Source: JBBQLG01 sp964251665 (GTDB taxonomy: Bacteria; Bacteroidota; Bacteroidia; Cytophagales; Spirosomataceae). Taken from it: a stretch of 64,000 nucleotides of DNA. Under the pieces are notes generated by a model. The model was given only the letters and a program-made list of their open reading frames with translations. It was not told the DNA's origin and did not search any database. The position numbers and the translations under genes were made by a program. Position 1 is the stretch's first letter; every line of letters begins with the position of its first letter. Location of the stretch: positions 62,001 to 126,000 of the forward strand of contig CAXUKO010000002.1 of NCBI GenBank assembly GCA_964251665.1, given 5' to 3'. Of this stretch, positions 24,095-32,005 are shown in pieces.

Positions 24095-25117
24095 TTAATT
24101 TCTTCCGTATTCCAACACCATGAACGTACCGGGAACAACCGGTGCTCGTGGCCGTGGATTCTCAGTCGTTGCCGCCGGAGCAGTCCCGTATTGAGCGGTT
24201 ATGACGAATATATGATTGGTTCTCGGGTCGATGGTGATGGTGCGCGCACCACGCTCGGTTGGTACGGTCTGGGCCACGGAAAACTGACCCGGTTTGTTCT
24301 CCCGGACCACCGTAAGCGACCCTTCGCCGTTGGAACTGATAGCTGCACCGAATGCTGTGTCAAACACCGCACCATCGACACCGCTTCCAATGGGCACCTG
24401 CGCCAGTTCCTTACCCGTCTGCGAATCCAGCACGACCATTATGTTGTTGTGGCAGGTACTGAAAAGCCGGTGATGTACCTTGTCGAAGGCCAGACCAGTG
24501 GGTTCTTCGCCCTTGCCCAGCGACCAGCGATGTTTTACGGCCAGCGTCCTGGCATCGAAACCGACGATCTCGTTTTTGTCTTCCAGATTCACGAAAATCA
24601 TGCCTTTGTCGTCCGTAACGGCGGCTTCGGGCGCACCCCCCAACTCGGCCGTACCAACGACTTTGCCCGTAGCGGCATCGAGCACGGTAGCGCTGCTGCC
24701 CTCGTTATTGAAAATGAAAACCCGCCCCGAAAATTGATCGTACAGGATCGCGTCGGGTTTTTTACCGGTTGGTATTTCGGCCAGCGGCTTAAAAGTTTTT
24801 AAATCGAACATGGTAGCCGTATTAGGCCGTCCGTTGGTTGTGTAGCCGACGTTGGCTTTGTTGACGACAGCAATGCCATGAATACCCGGCGTATTGGCAA
24901 TGATACCAACTTTCTCGTGCGATTTTAGATCAAGAACCTCAACCTGAGTACCGTGCGACAGGTACAGGCGGCCCCCTTCAGCGTCGGCAAGGAGGTAATC
25001 CCAGCCTCCTTCCCCCCCGATAGTCGTCTTTTTGATGAGGTGATACTCCGCTGGTTTCTGAGCGTACAGATTGCCGGTGAGGCACAGGAAAATCAAGAAA
25101 ATACAGACCTTTTTCAT
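24095..25117 (-). CDS. Secreted YncE-like beta-propeller protein
   Basis: 340 residues from ATG at 25117 (MKKVCIFLIFLCLTGNLYA, signal peptide). Six to seven repeats of about 40 residues of the YVTN/YncE type are visible, for example GRLYLSHGTQVEVLDLKS, GIHGIAVVNKANVGYTTNGR, DAILYDQFSGRVFIFNNEG and HHRLFSTCHNNIMVVLDSQTG. Such propellers bind surfaces, nucleic acid or partner proteins in the periplasm; no enzymatic residues are recognisable. Convergent with the fusion gene. About 160 bases upstream lie the HNH remnants. Confidence 0.85.
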   Translation of the reverse strand: MKKVCIFLIFLCLTGNLYAQKPAEYHLIKKTTIGGEGGWDYLLADAEGGRLYLSHGTQVEVLDLKSHEKVGIIANTPGIHGIAVVNKANVGYTTNGRPNTATMFDLKTFKPLAEIPTGKKPDAILYDQFSGRVFIFNNEGSSATVLDAATGKVVGTAELGGAPEAAVTDDKGMIFVNLEDKNEIVGFDARTLAVKHRWSLGKGEEPTGLAFDKVHHRLFSTCHNNIMVVLDSQTGKELAQVPIGSGVDGAVFDTAFGAAISSNGEGSLTVVRENKPGQFSVAQTVPTERGARTITIDPRTNHIFVITAQYGTAPAATTENPRPRAPVVPGTFMVLEYGRN

Positions 25118-25280
25118 AGCGACAGGTTTTTGGGCGTACAATGTTACGGTAAGGATACAGTGTAAATCTGTGGGAAGCCTGTAGTATCGTTAATCTTATA
25201 CCCGTCTGCACTAACCAGCGACCAAGAGCGCACTAAAGAACGCAGCATCGGCGGGGATGAGGATTTCGAGAGGGTTGTTG

Positions 25281-25696
25281 TTAAGGAGTAAGCAGATCAA
25301 GCCGAATTAATTCCCGTCGCTCAATGATGGAATCGGGGTGGTTGAGGTCCAACAACTTAATCGTTCCGGCTCCAATGTCAATCATGGCAATCAATAGCCC
25401 GGTTGACTCAATAGCAAAGTGGTCAACTCAGGTTCAATTCGCGGATTATAGAACCGGACAGCGGTAAGGCGGTCGTCTAAAAACGTGGCAACGTCGGAGC
25501 CTTTGTTTACGGTGCAGATCGAACAGGCGTAGGCTAAATTGTCGGCCTGTGTTTCACCACCATATTTCAGACTGACAATATGGTCGATGTGAAATCCGAA
25601 AAATGACCGCTCGGCGGGTAAACGACAATATTCACAGCAATGGTTGGCCCGATTCGCTAGCAACTTGCGCAGGATAGCCGGAATGTACCGACTCAC
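25281..25696 (-). pseudogene. HNH endonuclease, frameshifted
   Basis: Start at 25696. The first frame carries the HNH core: HCCEYCRLPAERSFFGFHID, HIVSLKYGGETQADNLAYAC, then NKGSD, and ends at 25391. A second frame continues the protein: DHFAIESTGLLIAMIDIGAG, then TIKLLDLNHPD, to the stop at 25281-25283. In related HNH proteins an HF segment and an L.LN.P segment follow the core directly, so one base appears lost near 25423-25428 (GAG TTG ACC would become GAG xTT GAC CAC). Restored length is about 138 residues. The catalytic part is still complete in the first frame, so residual activity is possible. Confidence 0.75.
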
Positions 25697-25932
25697 GATA
25701 CTGTTTGGTTGCCGTGCGCCCGAATCTTCGCCAGCCGCATCAGTCGTTCCAGCACAATATAATGGTCAAGTTCGTCCTTTTCCTGCTTAGACAACTGACC
25801 ATTGGCCGACTTCTCGGCCAAGTGATCAAACCGTTGCTGCATCTCGCTTGATGCTTTCATGGTCAATACCTTCGCCGGGTCAAGTGTGGCCAACAAATCG
25901 GCTACCTGATCATACACGGAATAGATCGTCAT
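25693..25932 (-). CDS. Small conserved protein paired with HNH nuclease
   Basis: 79 residues. Its stop overlaps the start of the HNH gene (ATGA at 25693-25696), so both are translated together. The segment RFDHLAEKSANGQLSKQEKD, followed by ELDHYIVLERLMRLAKIRA, is a helical pattern seen in small proteins that regularly precede this type of HNH gene in cyanobacteria and Bacteroidota. Function is unknown; a partner or regulator of the nuclease is the natural guess. Confidence 0.7.
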   Translation of the reverse strand: MTIYSVYDQVADLLATLDPAKVLTMKASSEMQQRFDHLAEKSANGQLSKQEKDELDHYIVLERLMRLAKIRAHGNQTVS

Positions 25933-26075
25933 GAAGTAAGTGTTTTAAACAAAGTTGCGATTTTTGATGCTACTGGCCTGACTTTGTCCTTAGAGGTAGA
26001 GGTTATAAGTGCTATAACGAATATACAAATCTATTCGCATCAGCCAGAAAGTAGTATTAGGAGAGAAGCAAATGG

Positions 26076-27008
26076 CTACTGCGCGAGAAGTCGATTGATA
26101 CGATTACCTGCAATCTTATCAGGCATCCGATCTGTTCGATTGATAGCTACACATTTTTGTAATTCGTCGTTACGAGTTTCCCGCATTGATGATAGACGGC
26201 CTTCGAGAGTTAAAGCTTTGCAGTGAAGGGTTGTTTGCTTGCCGGCAATCAGTTGTCTATTCTTAAACAATGCAAAGCCATTACCAGATGTAATGCAGTA
26301 ATAATTAGTGAAAATAAAGCGATCATGATAAGTGCTTCGTATAATTGTCAAGTTAACCGGATAGGAGAATTTAGTTCTAAAATAGTCAGACAAGATATTA
26401 TACTGATCTTTAACAGGCCTGAATTCATTTTTAGCGTCGTAACCGATTAGCGTAAAATCAAAGCTGAAATTCTCTGTTAGTGTATCCGGCATTAGATTTT
26501 CGCAAATTGATGTTATATTTTCTAAATACGAGTCTTTATCAGAAAATAAGTAATTGTCAGTCAAAACTATGGCGTTACATGGGTGCTTGATGCCATTTAA
26601 CATAGACCAGTCTCTGAGACTACTATCCACGCGTATGTCTTCGGCGTAAAACAAAAAATCAGATCTTTCTAAGCAAATAGTCGATACTACAAAGCAACCG
26701 AAGTCTTCTATTATAGCTAACGCTACGTCGTCTACAAATAGAAGTCTCGTCTCACCTGACTCATGAAATTGACTCGTTTGACAAGCTGATAAAAACGTAA
26801 CATCGGTAGTTGGAAGCCGTTGAGCGATTTGCCGAAATACTGCCCGCTTGTCGGGGTCTGCATACGCCGTTTCTGCATCAACGTCAATTATCAGTTCAAC
26901 TCCTGCTTGCGGACTGCTTAATAGCTTTTTTATGTAAAAATGCCGTTCCGTTTGCTCTTCGGCCAGTACCAGATTTTCTAAAAATGCGAAGTTAACGTAT
27001 AGCTTCAT
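26076..27008 (-). CDS. 310-residue protein with PLD-like HDR motif, partner of the ATPase
   Basis: ATG at 27008 follows the ATPase stop by a single base (TAA C ATG). I do not recognise the family with certainty. The C-terminal third has TYHDRFIFTNYYCITSGNGF (His228, Asp229, Arg230, then a Gly-rich turn), which resembles the H-D-R...G-x-G-F/L pattern of MIT_C-like and other phospholipase-D-fold domains. The N-terminal 200 residues look alpha/beta (ELIIDVDAE, FGCFVVSTICLE, NAIVLTDNYLF). No membrane segment. AT-rich compared with flanking genes. By position it is the probable effector or sensor of a two-gene system. Confidence 0.7.
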   Translation of the reverse strand: MKLYVNFAFLENLVLAEEQTERHFYIKKLLSSPQAGVELIIDVDAETAYADPDKRAVFRQIAQRLPTTDVTFLSACQTSQFHESGETRLLFVDDVALAIIEDFGCFVVSTICLERSDFLFYAEDIRVDSSLRDWSMLNGIKHPCNAIVLTDNYLFSDKDSYLENITSICENLMPDTLTENFSFDFTLIGYDAKNEFRPVKDQYNILSDYFRTKFSYPVNLTIIRSTYHDRFIFTNYYCITSGNGFALFKNRQLIAGKQTTLHCKALTLEGRLSSMRETRNDELQKCVAINRTDRMPDKIAGNRINRLLAQ

Positions 27009-27009
27009 G

Positions 27010-28509
27010 TTAGTTCTGGCGAGCTTTGCTTTTCTTCAATTTGATTAACTCAAGCTCCCACGTAGCTGCTTCATCGAAGAAGCCCGGCCCGAAATCATCT
27101 GACAGACTACCGTCTTCCAGAATAGTAATCTTCTTCACTTGCTTTTCCCCGGCCGGTATGTCGTTTGGATCGTGGAAGTAGTGAATTATAATGTCTTCGG
27201 GTTTCATCTCTCCTTTCGCAACCAAGTACTGAAACTTACGAATCATGTATTCGGAGTGAGTTTCGATGAGGAAATTTAATGAATAGTTTTCTTTAGCGAA
27301 CTTAAACAAGTCTGCAAGTTTTGATTGAAACTTTGGATGTAAGTTCGCTTCTGGCTCCTCTAAGATCAAAGTTGAGTTGTCAATAAAACCTATGTCATCA
27401 TGGATGTAATTTTCAGGAGAAACTCCTATTATCTTAAATAGCAGTGAAGATAATTGTGTATATCCAAAGCCATGATTCATTAAAGAACGACCATTAATAT
27501 TCGGGAAGTATATTCCTTTATCTGCTTCGTAATCGGCAGATACCCCCTTTATATTGAATTCTTCACTAACGAATAGGAGTAGGTCGTCAAAATTATGTAT
27601 CAACTTACTATTATTATAATCTTGTAATAATTTGCGGAACGAGTTATTGTCCGTGTCAGAATATACTCTTTTTTGCTCACTACGACTGGTTGTCCAGAAA
27701 TGAAGTTGTTTTAATATATCTAAAGGAGAAGTTATATCATTAGTAGAGTTAGCTGTAAATTCTCCCAATCGTAGGTTTTTTGACGTTGCATCAGCCATTT
27801 GTGAAGCTACATCAGAGTCTAATCCTTGTTGTAAACACCATTCATGTATTCCCGCATTTTTTTTATAAACTTGAAAGTTAATTTTGTTGTATTCTGATAA
27901 AATTTTTTTGTAATGCAATCCATGTAAGTCCTGTAAGCCAGGTAAAAGTGATGATCTTGTAGAGTCTAGTATTTCGTCGTATAAATAGGGGTTGAAGAAT
28001 ATATGATCTGAGTCAACTTTAAGTAATAGTCTTTTGTCTAATGTGAATACTTCTGCTCTATTTACCAAACTTGATCTATTCTTTTCTGTTTCAGTACTTA
28101 TTGATAAACGGTAAATTAATAAATCACTACTTGATCCTCCCAAAATATCATCATTTTTGGAATTATAACGGACATCGAATGTAGTTATAATATTATTTGA
28201 GTTACTATTTGGCATAGAAACTGCACTATTTATTCCGTGAATAGGATTCGAAAAATCTATCTGCCGGGGGAGATATGTAATATTATATTCCCCATTCTCA
28301 TCACTAAATATACTACTTAAAGAAGCTTCAAATGCTGGAACAATCTTTTTCTGTTCAACATTATCCTTCAATAACAATAACGCTTTAATCAGTGAACTCT
28401 TTCCTGAATTATTCGGCCCAACCAGAATTGTGATTGGTGCGAAGTCGAACCAGGTGTAATCTTTGAAGACGCGGAAATTTTCTAAGCCGAAGCCGGTGAG
28501 GTGTGCCAT
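27010..28509 (-). CDS. AAA ATPase (AAA15/21, DUF3696-type)
   Basis: 499 residues. N-terminus LTGFGLENFRVFKDY is the classic start of SMC/RecF-like ATPases; Walker A is GPNNSGKS (31-38), Walker B is LILEEPEANLHP (catalytic Glu384/385), with the switch His418 in ETHSEYM. FGYTQLSSLLFKI takes the signature position. The C-terminal DGSLSDDFGPGFFDEA is the DUF3696 ending. Residues about 50-330 form a variable, Asn/Ser-rich insert with many AT-rich codons. Such ATPases power anti-phage systems (OLD, PARIS, Septu and others) with a second gene as effector. It starts seven bases after the damaged vapC and is coupled to the 310-residue gene. Confidence 0.9.
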   Translation of the reverse strand: MAHLTGFGLENFRVFKDYTWFDFAPITILVGPNNSGKSSLIKALLLLKDNVEQKKIVPAFEASLSSIFSDENGEYNITYLPRQIDFSNPIHGINSAVSMPNSNSNNIITTFDVRYNSKNDDILGGSSSDLLIYRLSISTETEKNRSSLVNRAEVFTLDKRLLLKVDSDHIFFNPYLYDEILDSTRSSLLPGLQDLHGLHYKKILSEYNKINFQVYKKNAGIHEWCLQQGLDSDVASQMADATSKNLRLGEFTANSTNDITSPLDILKQLHFWTTSRSEQKRVYSDTDNNSFRKLLQDYNNSKLIHNFDDLLLFVSEEFNIKGVSADYEADKGIYFPNINGRSLMNHGFGYTQLSSLLFKIIGVSPENYIHDDIGFIDNSTLILEEPEANLHPKFQSKLADLFKFAKENYSLNFLIETHSEYMIRKFQYLVAKGEMKPEDIIIHYFHDPNDIPAGEKQVKKITILEDGSLSDDFGPGFFDEAATWELELIKLKKSKARQN

Positions 28510-28516
28510 AAATGTA

Positions 28517-28885
28517 TTAGACAGTAAGCGGGTTAACGACCGTCAGGCCGGAGATGTGAGTGAAGTCGGTGGTGTTGTTGGTGTATAAGTCAAAGCCGTT
28601 AAGCAGGGCAGTTGCGGCAATGAGGCAATCGCCGAGCGACATCTTTTTTTGCTGACGCAACTCAACTGCTTTGTCTACAACGTCATCTGTTAGGGATAAG
28701 ACTACGGCCGTTCTAAAAATCTCTTCAAAATACAGCCGCTCATCGACGGACAGCTTAGGGTAGCCCAGCGTTTCCACCTTAGAAGCCGCCGATAAAAACG
28801 TTTGCCTGTCTCGGATGAGGGACCGCAGAAAAACAAATTTATCCTATGCTGAATAAATGAGCAGGTTAGAGTCCAGAATTCTCAT
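28517..28885 (-). pseudogene. VapC-like PIN-domain toxin with in-frame stop
   Basis: ATG at 28885 overlaps the antitoxin stop (ATGA). The frame reads MRILDSNLLIYSA, then TAG (codon 14, + strand 28844-28846), then DKFVFLRSLIRDR and on to MSLGDCLIAATALLNGFDLY and TNNTTDFTHI. Ignoring the stop, length is 122 residues, exactly VapC-like, with PIN acidic residues at D5, in LGD and in TTD. The first catalytic Asp is cut off from the rest by the stop. Internal restart at GTG 28777 would yield an inactive fragment. Probably an inactivated toxin. Confidence 0.85.
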
Positions 28886-29130
28886 TCGTCTTCGTCGCGA
28901 AAAGGCATTGGACGATCCTTTTTTGACTCCTTAAGCCATTCCAGCATCTCCTCAACATTCAGTGTTGGCGCACCCCGCATAATGCGCTCGTGGGCTGCGG
29001 CCCGTTCTTCGTTGGTCAGGACCGGCTTTTTTTGAACCCGGTGCGGGATGTGCTCGCGGTCGAGCAACGACAGGATGCGGGCGGCTTCCTGTTCGTCCTC
29101 GATGTCAATGTCAATGTGGGTCAATGTCAT
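28882..29130 (-). CDS. Antitoxin of a VapBC-like module
   Basis: 82 residues from ATG at 29130 (MTLTHIDIDIEDEQEAARIL); the ORF to 29190 lacks conserved sequence. An acidic N-terminal half and a C-terminal helix (VEEMLEWLKESKKDR) are usual for small antitoxins coupled with PIN toxins in Cytophagales. The four-base overlap with vapC and gene order fit. With the toxin broken there is no remaining need for it, yet its frame is intact, which suggests the toxin mutation is recent. Confidence 0.75.
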   Translation of the reverse strand: MTLTHIDIDIEDEQEAARILSLLDREHIPHRVQKKPVLTNEERAAAHERIMRGAPTLNVEEMLEWLKESKKDRPMPFRDEDE

Positions 29131-29197
29131 GGTGTTGCTTTGTTGGGTTGCACAAAGAAGCAAGTTATCGACAATAAACCAACGCGGCAACGGCTTG

Positions 29198-30567
29198 TCA
29201 GGCCGAACAAATTAGCCGGTTCCGCGCCCGTGTTACGCCGGTGTACAAAAAATTCAGGTTCTGCCGCCCCGCCGGTGCCCAGGTGTTCAGCAGCACCGTA
29301 TCAAATTCGCTGCCCTGTGCTTTGTGACCCGTGATGCCGTAGCCGTACCGAAGCCGCATCGCGCTCAGGTATGGGTTCAGGCTGTGTTGCCGGTAGGGGC
29401 TTTCCCGAAACGCCTTGTCGGTGCGCATTACTTCGGCGTACAGCGTTTTCTCCTGTTCCTGCATCAGGCCCGGCTTTTCGGTTTGCAGGTATTCCAGACA
29501 AATCCGGCCCGTTATATGCCGTGGTGCTCCCTGCTCATCGGTTAGTTCGACCGTAGCCTGTTGAAAGTGCAGACCACCAAATCGCTCGACACCGGTCACC
29601 AGTTCGACTATTGCGCCGAAGTCTCCATTAAACGCGGTGAAGTCGGTACCGACAACGTTCTGATGAAACACCACAACGTCGCCAATAGCCAGCGCATGAT
29701 CGTGACCCGTTCCGCCCTGACCCAGTCGCTGCCGGACCGCTGTGTTAAACTGAGTGATGGAGCCGTGATAGGCTGCAATGTACACGACAGAGTCTAACCG
29801 GCGCGGGTTCAATGCCTTTACGTAGGCATCGACGGCTCCTTTCAACCCCCAGAAGCGGTCACTCTCGATATGCCAGTGCTGACCAACCCGCATGGCATCA
29901 CGCAGGGAGGTGGCCGAGCGCAGGATAGCTGACCCTTCGGCCTGCCGCTTCACGTCGGTCAGGTCGAGGCTGCGTCCGGTCAGGCCAAACTGGCTGGCCA
30001 GGTAGCGGTCGGAGAGAGCGGGTGGCATCTCACCGGCATCGTAGCCAACGGGCGGCAACTGATACACGTCGCCGATAAACAGCACCTTGTTGCGCTTATT
30101 GCCACTCTTTACGTAGTGCAGAAAGTTATACAGCAGTCCGCGTGTAGCGATGAATTTATCCGCATCGCTAAATCGGTCTGGTATCATAGACGACTCATCC
30201 ACGATGTAAAGTGTTGGTAACTGATCGTCGTTGGTGCGGAGTGAGGTTTGCACCCGCCCGTCTTCGAGGGGTTCGATCCGATAGATGCGGCTATGCAGGG
30301 TACGGGCGTCGCGGCCGGTTTTGCGGCCAATAATCCGGGCGGCCCGGGTGGTGGGTGCCGACAAAAAACAGGGGATTTGCCGCTCGGTCAGGTAATCGAC
30401 AACCGCTTTGGCAACCGACGTTTTGCCCGTACCTGCCGACCCGCGCAGCAGAAAAAATCCTGATCGGATTCCATAAATGCTTCGATCTCGTACAGAAACT
30501 GCGCCTGTTCGGTCGTGGGGGAAAAAGGAAGACGGTCAAAAATCGTAGCGGTAGCCGTTGTCGTCAT
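29198..30567 (-). pseudogene. RecD-like superfamily 1 DNA helicase, frameshifted
   Basis: The natural start is ATG 30567 (MTTTATATIFDRLPFSPTTE). Near codon 38 a run of six T (A at 30452-30457 on the + strand) breaks the frame. With seven T it reads FFLLRGSAGTGKTSVAKAVV, restoring a Walker A, and joins the long frame that continues LSAPTTRAARIIGRKTG, VDESSM (Walker B), VLFIGDVYQLPPVG and GITGHKAQGSEFD (UvrD_C_2 type motif). Restored length is 456 residues, normal for this helicase family in Bacteroidota. Without the correction the product lacks Walker A and could not hydrolyse ATP. Confidence 0.85.
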
Positions 30568-30644
30568 AAGCAGTTTGTGGTTGATTCTGATACAACATTA
30601 GGCGTGTCAACTACACATTTATTTACTTTGACAAAAAATGCAGC

Positions 30645-31631
30645 ATGAAAAAACCGGGGGCTATCGGCGACCTGCGTCTGAAACGCATCTTCGCCATTCA
30701 CAAGGTGTTACGGACGGGCTATACCGGCCGATCAGCCGCAGACCTTTGCGCTGCCTGTCAGGAGGTTGACAAGGGCGTGGATGAACGGACTATTAGAAAT
30801 GACCTGAAGTTTATGCGTCATGAGCTACAGGCTCCCTTGCCGGAGCGGGCGAACAAGCATGACGGCTACTTTTATAAAGACGCTTATTCCCTCTTCGAAG
30901 GTCTGGATAACACGTATCTGGGCGGGTTGAACGAAGCGTTGGCGCTACTCCGGCAATTGGCCAAATCGGCCGAGTTTATTGGGCTGGAAGATTTGCTCCT
31001 GCGGCTGGAACAGCGCATTGCCCTGACCTCGGCGGAGCATAACCCGGTTATCGAGTTTGACGAAGCCGAGTTAACGGGTCGTCAGCACCTGATTGGTTTG
31101 TACACGGCCATTCAAAAACGGGCGTTTCTGCGGGTTACCTACCAGCCGTTTCAGAGCGACGTACCAATGATCCGGCACATGTTTCCGCTGCTGTTGAAAC
31201 AGTACAACAATCGTTGGGTGCTGGTGGGTTGGGAGAACGGGAAGGACCGGCCGCAGAATTTGCCGCTCGACCGAATTGTAACGTTCCGGGCTACGGCTGA
31301 ATCGTTTGTCTATCCGAAGTCTTTCAATGGCCGGACCTATTTTCAGTATCTGCTGGGAACGACCAAAACGGATACTGAACCGGAAACAGTACTGCTGCAC
31401 TTCACGAGCGAACGCGGTAAGTACGTCGAAACGAAGAAAATTCACCCCACTCAGGAAGTAGACTGGCTATCGGATGGCTGCCTGGAGGTTCGGTTATTCG
31501 TCGAATTAAACCGGGAACTGATCGCCCGAATTCTGGAGTTCGGTGCTGACGTCAGGGTAATGGCCCCACCTATCCTGAAGGAGCAAATTATAAATCAGCT
31601 TCGGGCGGCTCTTAATCAATATGAGCATTAG
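30645..31631 (+). CDS. WYL-domain transcriptional regulator
   Basis: 328 residues. N-terminal winged helix (RLKRIFAIHKVLRTGYTGRS, with DERTIRNDLKFMR as recognition helix), then a WYL domain from about residue 150: FLRVTYQPF, FPLLLKQYNNRWVLVGWENG, NLPLDRIV, with W/Y/L-type residues in the usual place. C-terminal HLF-type segment (EVRLFVELNRELIARILEFG) is a WCX domain. WYL proteins often regulate defence or DNA-damage genes by sensing a ligand. It is divergent from the accessory helicase-ATPase series with 77 bases between starts, so it may control that series. Confidence 0.9.
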   Translation: MKKPGAIGDLRLKRIFAIHKVLRTGYTGRSAADLCAACQEVDKGVDERTIRNDLKFMRHELQAPLPERANKHDGYFYKDAYSLFEGLDNTYLGGLNEALALLRQLAKSAEFIGLEDLLLRLEQRIALTSAEHNPVIEFDEAELTGRQHLIGLYTAIQKRAFLRVTYQPFQSDVPMIRHMFPLLLKQYNNRWVLVGWENGKDRPQNLPLDRIVTFRATAESFVYPKSFNGRTYFQYLLGTTKTDTEPETVLLHFTSERGKYVETKKIHPTQEVDWLSDGCLEVRLFVELNRELIARILEFGADVRVMAPPILKEQIINQLRAALNQYEH

Positions 31632-31636
31632 CCAAA

Positions 31637-31672
31637 AATCCCGCTGACAGGCTTATGCCGATCAGCGGGATT
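31637..31672 (-). terminator. Terminator between convergent genes
   Basis: AATCCCGCTGA (31637-31647) pairs perfectly with TCAGCGGGATT (31662-31672). On the minus strand it is followed by TTTTT, so it ends the 31694-31927 gene; it also lies six bases after the WYL gene stop. Confidence 0.75.
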
Positions 31673-31693
31673 GACAGGTCAACAGGACCACCA

Positions 31694-31927
31694 TTAGTTT
31701 GTATTCTTCTTCGCTTGCTTTTCGGCCCGCTTCGCGGCATCCATCGTTTTGTCAGCAGCCCGCTGTTCCGTTTTACTGCCCGATTTTTTGGCTTCATTCT
31801 GTAGTTTCGCGGCCTTGTCCTGCGCTATTTTGGTTGTCTTAACCCCTTCCTTCTTTGTAACTTCCTGGGCGGTAGCCGTAGCCGCCATCAGCAGCGCAAG
31901 AGCCCCGGCATAAAGTGCGTTTTTCAT
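31694..31927 (-). CDS. Small secreted Lys/Ala-rich protein
   Basis: 77 residues: signal peptide MKNALYAGALALLMAATATA, cleavage before QEVTKK, then a highly charged helical mature part (about 55 residues) rich in Lys, Ala and Glu (QNEAKKSGSKTEQRAADKTM). No known domain. Such short basic periplasmic proteins are common in Spirosoma-type genomes; a role in envelope stress or polyanion binding is only a guess. Own terminator directly downstream. Confidence 0.65.
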   Translation of the reverse strand: MKNALYAGALALLMAATATAQEVTKKEGVKTTKIAQDKAAKLQNEAKKSGSKTEQRAADKTMDAAKRAEKQAKKNTN

Positions 31928-32005
31928 AAGCGTTGGTTGTTTTTCGTTAGTAAACGCGCTTGAACCGGAAAAGTTATTCGGCTTATCCTGGGCAACCTCT
32001 AAGCC

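Noticed and set aside
24191..24802. 203-residue plus-strand ORF opposite the YncE-like gene
   Set aside because: Shadow frame; the minus-strand propeller repeats and signal peptide are unambiguous.
25281..28509. Septu-like system (ATPase plus HNH)
   Set aside because: The HNH gene is not next to the ATPase, pairs tightly with a different small gene, and the ATPase is coupled to another protein.
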